From: Paenibacillus lemnae
GTDB taxonomy: Bacteria; Bacillota; Bacilli; Paenibacillales; Paenibacillaceae
Direction: 5' to 3'
DNA length: 64,000 bases
NCBI RefSeq assembly: GCF_012933385.1
Contig: NZ_JABBPN010000004.1
Span: forward strand, 62,001 to 126,000
Shown here: positions 25,084 to 33,014 of the stretch, one piece after another
How positions within the stretch are numbered: position 1 is the stretch's first letter
How the letters are laid out: every line of letters starts with the position of its first letter
Notes under the pieces: model-generated
Told to the model about the DNA's origin: nothing
Databases searched by the model: none
What the model saw: only the letters and a program-made list of their open reading frames with translations
Made by a program: the position numbers and the translations under genes

Positions 25084-25329
25084 TTAAGGATAATTCACCT
25101 GCATAATATCCATAAAGGGAACCTTAATCAGCCCCTCATCGGTTTGTAAGTGTACCCTGCCTGTTCTTGGGTCCATGGTGACGATCATTCCCGTCACGGT
25201 TTCTTCCCAAGCCCAAACTGAGAGCACAATCTCTGACTTCTCATTATAGGCTTCTGTAAGCTGATTTCCGAGCTCTTCAAGCACAAACTCGTCTCTGGTA
25301 GGTCTCTTTGGTACTTTTGATTTAGCCAC
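25084..25329 (-). CDS. YolD-like protein
   Basis: An 81-residue member of the YolD family. These often lie next to Y-family DNA polymerases and are proposed UmuD-like partners, but no polymerase gene is nearby. The family core is seen in W-A-W-E-E-T-V-T-G-M-I and D-P-R-T-G-R-V-H-L. The start is GTG at 25329, 9 bases after AGGAGG. Confidence 0.75.
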   Translation of the reverse strand: MAKSKVPKRPTRDEFVLEELGNQLTEAYNEKSEIVLSVWAWEETVTGMIVTMDPRTGRVHLQTDEGLIKVPFMDIMQVNYP

Positions 25330-25770
25330 GCAGTAATCCTCCTGTATAGGTGTGCACTCTTAATTAAACGTATCATTCTGATATCATTTTTTAATCATCG
25401 CTTTAAACATGATACGCTACTCCGGTATCGCGTACAATAATTTCGACAATAAATGCAGTCTTTTTTACTTATCGAGCCGGAATTTGATAAGCATGTGTAT
25501 TCTTTGTGTCCGTTATTAAAAAGTTGTCACTAACGAATGATAAACACTTATAACTTTAATTTTATACGGATTTTAATCGTTGTTTTTTTGAATACGAGTA
25601 TAAACCTTTCACTATAATATATATAAACGAACTTTAAATCCATCTGCCTATTTTGGACTACACATCCATGCAATAACAAATAACTGCATTGGAAACAAAT
25701 GATAAGGAGTGCCTATTGAAAGTACATTGTCGAATAATGTAGTATTGTGGTAAAAAAAGTCGGAGGAATT
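25330..25770. other. AT-rich intergenic region between divergent genes
   Basis: This stretch of 441 bases holds no gene-length frame. It carries a weak minus-strand promoter for the YolD gene (TTGTAC, 17 bases, TATCAT near 25406-25434) and plus-strand promoter-like sequences before the tandem-HTH gene. An isolated AAGGAG at 25704-25709 precedes a TTG that opens a nine-codon frame (see findings). Otherwise I see nothing. Confidence 0.5.
25716..25745 (+). promoter_or_regulatory. Candidate promoter of the tandem-HTH gene
   Basis: TTGAAA (25716-25721), 18 bases, TAGTAT (25740-25745). Transcription would start just before the CGGAGGAA ribosome site at 25761. Confidence 0.35.
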
Positions 25771-26385
25771 ATGCCTACACAACCACAGCAAGAAAAACAT
25801 TCAATCGAGGCGTGGTCCCTGATCAACCGAAAATATCTGGGGAAAGGCGTACGCGTAAAACGTTTCCGTAAACCCACCCGTTGTCAGATTCGCAACCGCG
25901 TACTGCTTGCCATCCTGATGGCCAACGATATCAAGCTGTCCCAACTGGCGGAGGAGCTTGGCGTCTCCTCACGAAGTGTGAGCGCATGGGTCTATGAGGG
26001 TCGTATTCCCGGCAAAAACAACTTGGAAAAAGCGTGCAATTTTCTTGGTTACCCTCGTCATATTCTGTTTCGCGAGGAACTTCTCGAGAAGTCGCCATTA
26101 ATCTGCCAGCCGGAACCTTCACGCTTTATGAAAAGGACACTGACACGTTCGCCCGTCAGCAACCGGATTTTGACCGGCTTGTGCATGGTCCACGACCTGT
26201 CTGTAAGTGATGTCAGCCGCTGGATCGGCGTTCATCCGGGCACACTCCGGAAGTGGCTGCATCAGGGAACTCTGCCTTCCAATGCTTTTCAGGAAAAAGC
26301 CGAATCCTTCTTCAGGATTCCACGATCTGTTTTGTTTGCAGACTGTATTTTAAAAACAGATCATCAGATCAAAGCTCAGTCATAA
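25771..26385 (+). CDS. Regulator-like protein with two tandem HTH units
   Basis: A 204-residue protein in which residues 41-100 and 130-189 align without gaps as two copies of one 60-residue unit. Each unit has an XRE-like helix-turn-helix core (L-S-Q-L-A-E-E-L-G-V-S-S-R-S-V-S-A-W in the first, S-V-S-D-V-S-R-W-I-G-V-H-P-G-T-L-R-K-W in the second) and the same closing P-R-x-x-L-F. There is no ligand domain. The N-terminus is basic (K-R-F-R-K-P-T-R). It probably binds DNA with both units. ATG 25771 follows CGGAGGAA; the upstream 8-codon extension is rejected. Single gene with a terminator. No named family is known to me. Confidence 0.7.
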   Translation: MPTQPQQEKHSIEAWSLINRKYLGKGVRVKRFRKPTRCQIRNRVLLAILMANDIKLSQLAEELGVSSRSVSAWVYEGRIPGKNNLEKACNFLGYPRHILFREELLEKSPLICQPEPSRFMKRTLTRSPVSNRILTGLCMVHDLSVSDVSRWIGVHPGTLRKWLHQGTLPSNAFQEKAESFFRIPRSVLFADCILKTDHQIKAQS

Positions 26386-26390
26386 ATTAT

Positions 26391-26433
26391 AAGCTCCAGG
26401 ATGCCGCTTCGTGCTGCATGCTGGAGCTTTTTG
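26391..26433 (+). terminator. Terminator of the tandem-HTH gene
   Basis: AAGCTCCAG (26391-26399) pairs with CTGGAGCTT (26421-26429), and the loop can pair further (ATGC with GCAT). A T run follows. Confidence 0.8.
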
Positions 26434-26497
26434 TTATAATTGGGGCAAGGTAAGGGAATACAATGTTCAACATCCCTGCAAAGGAGAGAACGGTAAG

Positions 26498-26683
26498 ATG
26501 GAGAAGGATATTGGACTATCTCTCGGGCTGCTGGCCGGTACAACATTCGGAAGCGGCATCGGATTTCTTTGGAACTGGCAGTCCTATGATTTGGTATGGA
26601 GCGTCAGCATATTTGGCATGCTTGGCATGTCAGCCGGACTGGGATATGCTTTATGGAGCCGCCGTTCACAGAAGATATCGTAA
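26498..26683 (+). CDS. Small two-helix membrane protein
   Basis: A 61-residue protein with two membrane helices (about 6-24 and 34-52) separated by a tryptophan-rich turn (W-N-W-Q-S-Y), ending in a basic tail (R-R-S-Q-K). AAAGGAGAG is well placed before the ATG at 26498. The frame could extend upstream but without a ribosome site. Family unknown. It sits about 100 bases before the stress-protein gene. Confidence 0.55.
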   Translation: MEKDIGLSLGLLAGTTFGSGIGFLWNWQSYDLVWSVSIFGMLGMSAGLGYALWSRRSQKIS

Positions 26684-26779
26684 ACGCCGCAAACAAACTT
26701 AACTCAAGCAAGTTACAACAGATTCAAGATGGTTCATTTGAGGTAATCCTATCTTTTATTCGAAAGGAGATGAACCCGC

Positions 26780-27457
26780 ATGCAGGATGATCAAAACCGC
26801 TTAAATCCAAGCCCTCGCCAGGAGAGCATACTCGTCTGTGTGTCATACGGACCCAACTCTGAAAGACTGATCCGGCGAGGATGGGAACTGGCTAATGCCT
26901 TTCAAGCTTCACTCACAATTCTAACCGTTGATGCCCAGGATGATAACCAGTACAGTGAAGCCAGGGAAACCAACATGTCTCTATGGGAGTCATTGTCAAA
27001 GAAAATTCAAGCCGAATTTCTCGTTGCAAAGAATCGTTCTCGCAATGTAGCCAAAACGATAGCAGAAGCTGCAAAGGAGAAGCAGGTGACCCAGATTGTC
27101 ATCGGACAATCTGCCCGAAGCCGGTGGGAAGAAATCGCAGGAGATTCAATCATCAACGGCATTCTCCGTGAAATTGAACATGTGGACATTCATGTTGTAG
27201 CAGTTCAACGTGAAATTCCGCTGCAGCAGGAGGATTACGAGCCCGGAGTTCAAGCCTATCTCGTGAAAGATGGAGAACAAGACATATTACAATTTGATCC
27301 TCCCGCGAAGGATGCTGTACAAGGACTGTTTTTTCAAAGCATTTACACGGACTTTAACAATGGTGTATTCAAAGTGACTGAACCCGGCAAAGTCACCAAA
27401 TATCAAATATTCGATGGTACGGTAACTCGTAAACTATCGGAAACTTTCTCCCCATGA
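26780..27457 (+). CDS. Stand-alone universal-stress-protein (KdpD-type USP) with extra C-terminal region
   Basis: A 225-residue soluble protein. Residues about 15-150 form a USP/KdpD-type nucleotide-binding domain: I-L-V-C-V-S-Y-G-P at the start, then V-I-G-Q-S-A-R-S-R-W-E-E-I-A-G-D-S, which resembles the KdpD ATP-site motif. The last ~75 residues are an unassigned domain with beta-rich character. No histidine-kinase part is present and no kdp genes are near. AAAGGAG precedes the ATG. A possible ATP-binding signalling partner; function inferred only by fold. Confidence 0.7.
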   Translation: MQDDQNRLNPSPRQESILVCVSYGPNSERLIRRGWELANAFQASLTILTVDAQDDNQYSEARETNMSLWESLSKKIQAEFLVAKNRSRNVAKTIAEAAKEKQVTQIVIGQSARSRWEEIAGDSIINGILREIEHVDIHVVAVQREIPLQQEDYEPGVQAYLVKDGEQDILQFDPPAKDAVQGLFFQSIYTDFNNGVFKVTEPGKVTKYQIFDGTVTRKLSETFSP

Positions 27458-27460
27458 CAT

Positions 27461-27508
27461 AAAAAACCTCTTGAATTGTCATTACAGACAAATCCAAGAG
27501 GTTTTTTA
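27461..27508. terminator. Terminator between the USP gene and tRNA-Leu
   Basis: AAAAAACCTCTTG and CAAGAGGTTTTTT form a 13-bp stem, with A and T runs on both flanks. It can end both the plus-strand USP transcript and the minus-strand tRNA transcript. Confidence 0.85.
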
Positions 27509-27518
27509 TTAAAAGGAA

Positions 27519-27602
<84 letters not shown>

Positions 27603-27717
27603 ATACTATGTATCTTCTTCAATAAAGATGAAGATATCAGGTGGTTTCAATCACCGTAATTAAGAGTATATCTGATTCATAAATTCAGTGCAAGAGTTTT
27701 TTTCTACATGTATTACA

Positions 27718-28407
27718 TCAATCTTTTTCTCTCCATTTCATATGCACCTGCCGTATGCCGTCCACTTTCCACAAACGTTCGAACAAGGTATCGATTCCCT
27801 TGCTGTTGTGGGAATACACACGAAATTCCATAGAAATTTTGGAGGTATCGCCTTCCTGAATATCATCTTTAACAATCATCTGATCCACAGACATATTGGC
27901 TTTGTGCAGCAGTGCTGTAATAGTGCCTACTTCCACCGGACGATCCGCGGTTTCTATCGTAATTTTCAGTTGGCCTGATTTTCGAATGAACAGAAATTTA
28001 GACTCCAGTCGATTCAGCACCAGCGTGCTGATCAATACAATCGAAGTCGTGAGAACTGCAGGACCATAAAATCCGGATCCTACGCTTAAACCAATGCCAG
28101 CAGCTACCCAAAGTGTTGCCGCGGTCGTCAAGCCGGAAATGATATGATTGGATCTTCGCAAAATCGCTCCCGCTCCCAAAAAGCCGATGCCGCTTACAAC
28201 TTGGGCCGACAGCCTTGCCGGATCGAAACGGGCATTGGGATGGTTAATGAGAGCGTTATCAAAACCGTATATGGAGGTCAGCATAATGAGTGTTGATCCT
28301 ACCGCTACAAGAAGATGTGTCTTGAGTCCCGCCTGCTTGTTCCGCCGTTCCCGTTCCCAGCCGATCAGACCGCCCAGAAGCGCTGCCAGCAGTAATCTGA
28401 TCAGCAT
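27718..28407 (-). CDS. MgtC/SapB-family membrane protein
   Basis: An inner-membrane protein. The N-terminal ~125 residues hold four to five helices with the family motifs G-G-L-I-G-W-E-R-E-R and G-I-G-F-L-G-A-G-A-I, then a cytoplasmic ACT-like domain (residues ~140-225). MgtC proteins modulate membrane ATPase activity and support growth under magnesium limitation or inside hosts; many soil bacteria have them. The ATG at 28407 lacks a ribosome site. A strong AAGGAGG at 28458-28452 instead points to an in-frame CTG at 28443, adding 12 residues. That site overlaps the end of glpP, so the two genes are likely coupled. Confidence 0.83.
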   Translation of the reverse strand: MLIRLLLAALLGGLIGWERERRNKQAGLKTHLLVAVGSTLIMLTSIYGFDNALINHPNARFDPARLSAQVVSGIGFLGAGAILRRSNHIISGLTTAATLWVAAGIGLSVGSGFYGPAVLTTSIVLISTLVLNRLESKFLFIRKSGQLKITIETADRPVEVGTITALLHKANMSVDQMIVKDDIQEGDTSKISMEFRVYSHNSKGIDTLFERLWKVDGIRQVHMKWREKD

Positions 28408-28456
28408 CGTGCCGGTATCCAGATGAATAAGTTCTGTATACAGATGGATCCCCTCC

Positions 28457-29098
28457 TTACATAGATGCTTTAGATGGACTGCTCATGGTCTGCTCATCCT
28501 GCCAGCGCCACAATTCTTTGCTGGATGTGGAGATTCCAATGACCCCGCTTTTTAAGGCTGTATCAAAATCTTCAAAATCCACCATTAATCCGCCTGCGAT
28601 GACCGGAACATCCACCTCTGTGCGGATACGGTCCATAATGCGTCTGCATACCATGCCGGGCAGCACTTCAATCGCATCGGGATCCGAGGCTTTGGTCATT
28701 TTAATGCCATTATCCAGGGAAACAGAATCGAAGACGAACAATCTTTGAATCGTCAGCAAACCCTGTTTCTTGGCTTCGATAATTGCTGTGTTTTTTGTCG
28801 TCACAATGCCGTCTATGCCCACCTTCTCTGCCAAATACGCCACTGCCGTCTTGTCTTTGCCAATCCCTTCGATCAGATCAAAGTGAACAAAGGAAAGCTT
28901 TCCGGCCTCCCGGATCTGCTCCACAATGGATTCAATGACAAAAATATCTGTTTTCAGAATAAATACGATATTGGATTCCGACTCCAGCACTGAAGGCAGT
29001 TCCTCTGCATTCATCAAAGATGTGATAATCGGTCTGCGTTTCAGGCAGTAAGAAATTCTCTGAGCACCGTTAACATTATGTTTAACACTGTTTTTCAT
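28457..29098 (-). CDS. glpP: Glycerol-3-phosphate-responsive antiterminator
   Basis: An RNA-binding antiterminator that, with glycerol-3-phosphate bound, lets transcription pass the leader terminator of glpD-type genes. It has a TIM-like fold with the family blocks V-F-I-L-K-T-D-I-F, H-F-D-L-I-E-G-I-G-K-D, G-I-V-T-T-K and the closing P-V-I-A-G-G-L phosphate site. At 213 residues it is a little longer than the usual ~190 because of extra N- and C-terminal residues. ATG 29098 is spaced correctly from GAGGTG. The likely target is the leader at 31866-31927, upstream of the GlpD-like gene 1 kb away. Confidence 0.9.
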   Translation of the reverse strand: MKNSVKHNVNGAQRISYCLKRRPIITSLMNAEELPSVLESESNIVFILKTDIFVIESIVEQIREAGKLSFVHFDLIEGIGKDKTAVAYLAEKVGIDGIVTTKNTAIIEAKKQGLLTIQRLFVFDSVSLDNGIKMTKASDPDAIEVLPGMVCRRIMDRIRTEVDVPVIAGGLMVDFEDFDTALKSGVIGISTSSKELWRWQDEQTMSSPSKASM

Positions 29099-29189
29099 CT
29101 TCATCACCTCATCGCCGGAATCAACTTCTCCAGTTCTCCTGTTGAAACGGCGTATTTGTTTTCCACAATGATCTTATCCGTATTTCATG

Positions 29190-29981
29190 TCAAGACAGCT
29201 GATGGCTTTGCAGATAAATATCGTGAACCGAAGTCATTACAAAATCCGGACGAACAGAAGCATGCTGCACTTCCTCGGCGCGAGTCACCCCGGTCAGCAC
29301 CAGCGCCGTATTCATTCCCGCATTGACGCCCATCAGAATATCCGTTTCCAGCCGGTCCCCCGACATGAGACAATCTTCCGCCTGAACCTGAAGAATATCC
29401 AAAGCAGCCAGCACAGTATGCACAGAAGGCTTCCCCATAATGATATCCACTGTAATGCCTGTAGTTCCTTCGATTGCCCCGATCATGCCTGCCACATCCG
29501 GCACTTCACCCTCCGGCATCGGACATGTCCGGTCAGGATGCGTTGCAATCACAGCGGCTCCTTGCTTGATAGCCCGGAACGCAAAATTCAGATGTTTATA
29601 GTGAAAGTTCCGGTCCCACGATACGACAACGACATCTGTTTCTTCAGGTGAAGATGCAAACTGTATCCCGCTTCGGAGAAATTCGTCTTTTAGTACATCC
29701 TCACCGATCACATAAACGTGTGCATCAGGATGATTTTTTTGAAGATAATGAATCGTGACCAGCGCCGGGTTCAGAATATGCACAAGCTCCAGATCCAGAC
29801 CAAAACCTTGCAGCTTTTTCAAATAATTCTCGCGGGAGTCGATGGTCTTGTTCGTCAGAAATAACAGTTTCTTGTCCAGTGACTGTAGATAACGTATGGT
29901 CTCTACAGCTCCTTCGATGGGATGGTCACCCAAATAAATTGTGCCGTCAAGGTCAAAGATGTACCCTGCAAATAAATCCAT
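29190..29981 (-). CDS. HAD-IIA phosphatase (NagD/AraL-like)
   Basis: A 263-residue cytoplasmic phosphatase. HAD motif I D-L-D-G-T is near residue 10, the L-T-N-K motif II near 43, K-P-S motif III near 185, and G-D-R-L-E-T-D motif IV near 208. The C2 cap insertion between motifs II and III is present. AraL/NagD relatives hydrolyse sugar phosphates and phosphoglycolate-like compounds. In this context (GlpD, GlpP) glycerol phosphate or dihydroxyacetone phosphate overflow is a possible substrate, but that is a guess. AAAGGAGAG lies before the ATG. Confidence 0.83.
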   Translation of the reverse strand: MDLFAGYIFDLDGTIYLGDHPIEGAVETIRYLQSLDKKLLFLTNKTIDSRENYLKKLQGFGLDLELVHILNPALVTIHYLQKNHPDAHVYVIGEDVLKDEFLRSGIQFASSPEETDVVVVSWDRNFHYKHLNFAFRAIKQGAAVIATHPDRTCPMPEGEVPDVAGMIGAIEGTTGITVDIIMGKPSVHTVLAALDILQVQAEDCLMSGDRLETDILMGVNAGMNTALVLTGVTRAEEVQHASVRPDFVMTSVHDIYLQSHQLS

Positions 29982-30022
29982 TCCTTCTCTCCTTTACCAG
30001 ACATTATCATACAGCAAGGGAT

Positions 30023-30097
30023 AAAAAAAAGAGAAGACCTCCGACGCTAAAACGCTTTCCATCACAAAGAAAGCGTTTTAGTTCGAAGGGCTTCTCA
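30023..30097 (-). terminator. Long terminator of the GlpD-like gene
   Basis: On the minus strand a stem of more than 20 bp (GAGAAGCC... and CTAAAACGCTTTC with its complement) has a 9-base loop and is followed by eight T. It separates the GlpD-like gene from the HAD gene. Confidence 0.9.
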
Positions 30098-30143
30098 TCA
30101 TCTCTACCCGCTCTAAAACTTATACCTGTATACTACCTGCTGT

Positions 30144-31820
30144 TTAAGGCTTTGACAACACTTTTTTCTCCATCCAAAGCATTTGCATGCTATTCTGCAG
30201 GAGTTCCCTCTGCCGGTGCAGCTCATCTTGATCCCAATCCAACAGCTCACGCATCCTCTGTAAAATGCTATTCATCAGCTGTTCTGCCTTATGCCGGTTA
30301 TATCGCATCCAGAGACTTCTGCGAAGCAGAAAATCAGCTGCCGATGTCGTCATTTCATGATGTACGGCATAGTGAAGCTCTGCCTCAAGGAGGCGTTGTT
30401 CTGCCGATTTAACTGAACCTTCTCGTTCCATATTTCGGAAAAGTTCTTCTGTACCAGAACCATAGCGGCCCAGCAGCTCCAGACTCACATCAATATGGAT
30501 ACCAAGCCTGCGACCCTGCTTAATGACCGCTTTTTTAAAGGCATAATAATCTGCATGCAGACTGCCTTCCGGTATACTTCCACTTAGGCTTCGTCTGTCG
30601 GTGGTACAAGGCGGATAAATCGTTCTGTTTTCTTCCTGAAGGCGTTCTGCAACTAGATTGACCGCCGCCTCTGCATGTTTGCGAAAACCTGCTGCACGGT
30701 CACACGACACAATAATCCTGCTGTTGTCTTCTGACGTTAAGATATCTCTCCCCTTGCCTGAACCTTCGTCAACGGGGGAGCTCCTGACGTTTCTGACTGC
30801 TGCCCAGCAGGATTCCACTTCGGAAGATTGAAGTTGAATATCCTTAAAGGCATGATGAACTTTATTGATGAGCATCTGCAGTTCCGCTTCGGATAATCCA
30901 GGATATTCACTACTATTCGAAACATCGGAGGTGACCTGGGTACTGACAATCACTTTCCCGGATCGAGGGATGACACTTAGCATATCCTGATCCGGCATCT
31001 TGTAATAACACGCTTGATGAACCGGCAGCTGCCGGCTGTCTAACACCATATGCACAGATCGACAGGCATAAGCTGCTTGATTCCATTCAGAACCGTCACC
31101 ACCCCGTCCTTCTTCCGGATGTGACTCCCTGGCATCGATAATGTGTGAAGCAGATATGGCATAAGATTTTCCGCTTAGACGGTCGGTGACGGTTACGCCG
31201 GAAAGCTTGCCTCCCCACGAAAGCCACTGATTCACCTCGGCATAGTTTATGATCATGGCTCCGTGATCCCTGGCGCTTTTCAGCAGTTCCACAGCCAAAC
31301 GGGCTTCACTGATCATGTAATCATTGTAAAATTCCGCACATATTAATCCTTTTTTCTTCAGGAGCGGCTCCATGTCTAATGCTTCATCTCTTCGTATCAT
31401 CCTCCGGCGCTCGCTGCTTTTGACCCGGGCCAGCCGATCGTACATATTTAACCCAGCTGTATTTGCCCAGTAATTCCGAAACCCTTTGGTATAGACAGGA
31501 ACAAGCACCGGAACCGGATCCAGCAGGTGAGGAGCCGCATGCTGCAGAAATTTCATCTCGGCGGAGGAATCGCGAACTGTTCGGAAATCTTCCTGCTTCA
31601 TATAACGCAAACTGCCATGAAGCAGTTCCGGCGGCCGCCCGTCATACTCCACGGCAAAATCCTCTTCTGCAATCAAACCGGTTGTCATACCGCGGGTACT
31701 GGCATCCCATGCTGTACATGCAGCGGTTACTCCGCTTCCAATAACGAGGAGGTCCAGCTTCTGTTCAGACATCTCCTCAAGCCATAATGTTCGGTCCTGT
31801 GCTGAAAATCTGGTTCCCAC
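30144..31820 (-). CDS. Divergent FAD-dependent glycerol-3-phosphate dehydrogenase (GlpD-like)
   Basis: A 558-residue flavoprotein of the GlpD/DAO family with the C-terminal GlpD cap domain. GTG at 31820 is chosen because AAGGAGG lies 7 bases upstream and the resulting N-terminus aligns with GlpD. The ATG further on touches its own purine run. The FAD fingerprint is altered: G28-S-G30-V-T-A33, with alanine for the third glycine. The usually invariant S-S-R-S-T-K-L-I-H-G-G-L-R-Y-L block is V-E-Y-D-G-R-P-P-E-L-L-H-G-S-L-R-Y-M. It may be a divergent paralogue with changed substrate or reduced activity, so I withhold the symbol glpD. Its leader has a GlpP-type terminator. Confidence 0.75.
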   Translation of the reverse strand: MGTRFSAQDRTLWLEEMSEQKLDLLVIGSGVTAACTAWDASTRGMTTGLIAEEDFAVEYDGRPPELLHGSLRYMKQEDFRTVRDSSAEMKFLQHAAPHLLDPVPVLVPVYTKGFRNYWANTAGLNMYDRLARVKSSERRRMIRRDEALDMEPLLKKKGLICAEFYNDYMISEARLAVELLKSARDHGAMIINYAEVNQWLSWGGKLSGVTVTDRLSGKSYAISASHIIDARESHPEEGRGGDGSEWNQAAYACRSVHMVLDSRQLPVHQACYYKMPDQDMLSVIPRSGKVIVSTQVTSDVSNSSEYPGLSEAELQMLINKVHHAFKDIQLQSSEVESCWAAVRNVRSSPVDEGSGKGRDILTSEDNSRIIVSCDRAAGFRKHAEAAVNLVAERLQEENRTIYPPCTTDRRSLSGSIPEGSLHADYYAFKKAVIKQGRRLGIHIDVSLELLGRYGSGTEELFRNMEREGSVKSAEQRLLEAELHYAVHHEMTTSAADFLLRRSLWMRYNRHKAEQLMNSILQRMRELLDWDQDELHRQRELLQNSMQMLWMEKKVLSKP

Positions 31821-31865
31821 TGACCTTCCTCCTTTTCCGGCACGGGGAGAAGATAACGTTTTTGG

Positions 31866-31927
31866 ATACAAAAAAACCCCCTCAGCTGGATACACACTGC
31901 AAACACAGTATGTACCAGCCCAAGAGG
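31866..31927 (-). promoter_or_regulatory. Leader terminator, likely GlpP antitermination target
   Basis: Within the leader of the GlpD-like gene, GCTGGTACATACTG (minus strand) pairs with CAGTGTGTATCCAGC around a short loop. The stem extends through CCTCTTGG/GAGGGG and is followed by a run of seven T. It lies between the promoter at 31971-31999 and the start at 31820. This is the organisation of GlpP-controlled leaders in Bacillus; binding is inferred from that and from glpP nearby. Confidence 0.7.
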
Positions 31928-31970
31928 TCTCCGTCATCTCCGCCACTTTGTGCTAAGTCATATTACAGCC

Positions 31971-31999
31971 ATTATATGCCTATAAGGAATAGAAGTCCA
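31971..31999 (-). promoter_or_regulatory. Promoter of the GlpD-like gene
   Basis: On the minus strand TGGACT (31999-31994), 17 bases, a perfect TATAAT (31976-31971). Transcription would start near 31964, giving a leader of about 145 bases that contains the terminator. Confidence 0.6.
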
Positions 32000-32022
32000 C
32001 CTGCTGCATGGAGCGCATTGTA

Positions 32023-32883
32023 TTATTGCCCCACTTGATTTCGGTAGCTTCGGGGCGAAATTCCCGTTATTTTTTTGAACACTCTTGAAAAATAGAAAGT
32101 ATCCTTGTACCCCAGCGCTTCTCCTACTTCTTTCACAGTCATCTCTGTGTTCAGCAGTATATTTCGGGCCTCTGAAGCACGAAGCCGGTGAAGAAATTCG
32201 TTTAAAGGATAGCCGGTATACTCATATACGATTCTCCGCAGGGTAGATACGGAAATATGGTGCCTGGCTGCCATCTCCGCCGCTTCCTGACGCAAATGCA
32301 GTGACTGGGATATATCGCCGATGACTTTCAGCGCAAAGCTCTCCCGATTGCTCTCTTCGCTCTGATCAGACTGGCATACCAAATCGTATAAAAAGCCTTC
32401 GAGCATCAGTACCGCCCGGTCCATGTTGCTGGGAACGCCGCTGTCCATCAGCTTGAACATCAGCTCCATCCGGTGTATCAGAGAATCATCGAATTCCGCA
32501 TGCTTAACAGTACCCGGAAGATGAAGCCAGTTCTCCAGCCATTCTTCGATCCGGTGTCCGGCTACGGTGAAATAATATTCATCCCAGTATCCTTCTTCAT
32601 ATGGTCCGTAGTTGAAAACGGCTCCCGGAAACAGGCAAAACCAGCTTCCTCCCTCCACTTTTTGAGGCTCTCCATCATCCACCTGGTAATAGCCTGAGCC
32701 GCCTGTAATCATCACAAACGCCCAGTGGCGGAACTCAGCCTGGTGACGCTGGGGTGTTCTTCCCGGCAGATGACCGCCATTAACCATCATCAGGGACTTG
32801 ATTTTTTGTTTGCTGGAATCCATCTTGGGATTGAACACCCGGATGGGATGAGAACTGATCATATAGTCCATGTATTTTGTCAT
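32023..32883 (-). CDS. AraC-family transcriptional regulator
   Basis: A 286-residue regulator with an N-terminal cupin-like ligand domain (W-A-F-V-M-I-T-G-G-S-G-Y near 55) and a C-terminal double HTH (about 185-283), ending in the AraC signature D-T-F-Y-F-S-R-V-F-K-K-I-T-G-I-S-P-R-S-Y-R. ATG 32883 is preferred since GGGAG almost touches the ATG at 32892. It is divergent from an oxidoreductase-isomerase operon across a 130-base gap, and probably controls it in response to a sugar or polyol. Confidence 0.88.
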   Translation of the reverse strand: MTKYMDYMISSHPIRVFNPKMDSSKQKIKSLMMVNGGHLPGRTPQRHQAEFRHWAFVMITGGSGYYQVDDGEPQKVEGGSWFCLFPGAVFNYGPYEEGYWDEYYFTVAGHRIEEWLENWLHLPGTVKHAEFDDSLIHRMELMFKLMDSGVPSNMDRAVLMLEGFLYDLVCQSDQSEESNRESFALKVIGDISQSLHLRQEAAEMAARHHISVSTLRRIVYEYTGYPLNEFLHRLRASEARNILLNTEMTVKEVGEALGYKDTFYFSRVFKKITGISPRSYRNQVGQ

Positions 32884-33014
32884 CCTGAACATTCTCCCTC
32901 AAAAATAACTGTGCTAAGTTATTAGTGTTTGAACAAATATAACATATCTGCGCCTATGACTCTATGAAATGATCACCTGTCACAGCGCACATCATGAAAG
33001 GATGTTAGGTACCG

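Noticed and set aside
29099-29189. Short coding-like frame between the HAD and glpP genes (E-N-K-Y-A-V-S-T-G-E-L-E-K-L-I-P-A-M-R)
   Set aside because: It looks protein-like and ends just before glpP, but it is only about 20 codons, has a GTG start without a ribosome site, and I cannot tell it from chance. It could be a leader peptide if conserved.
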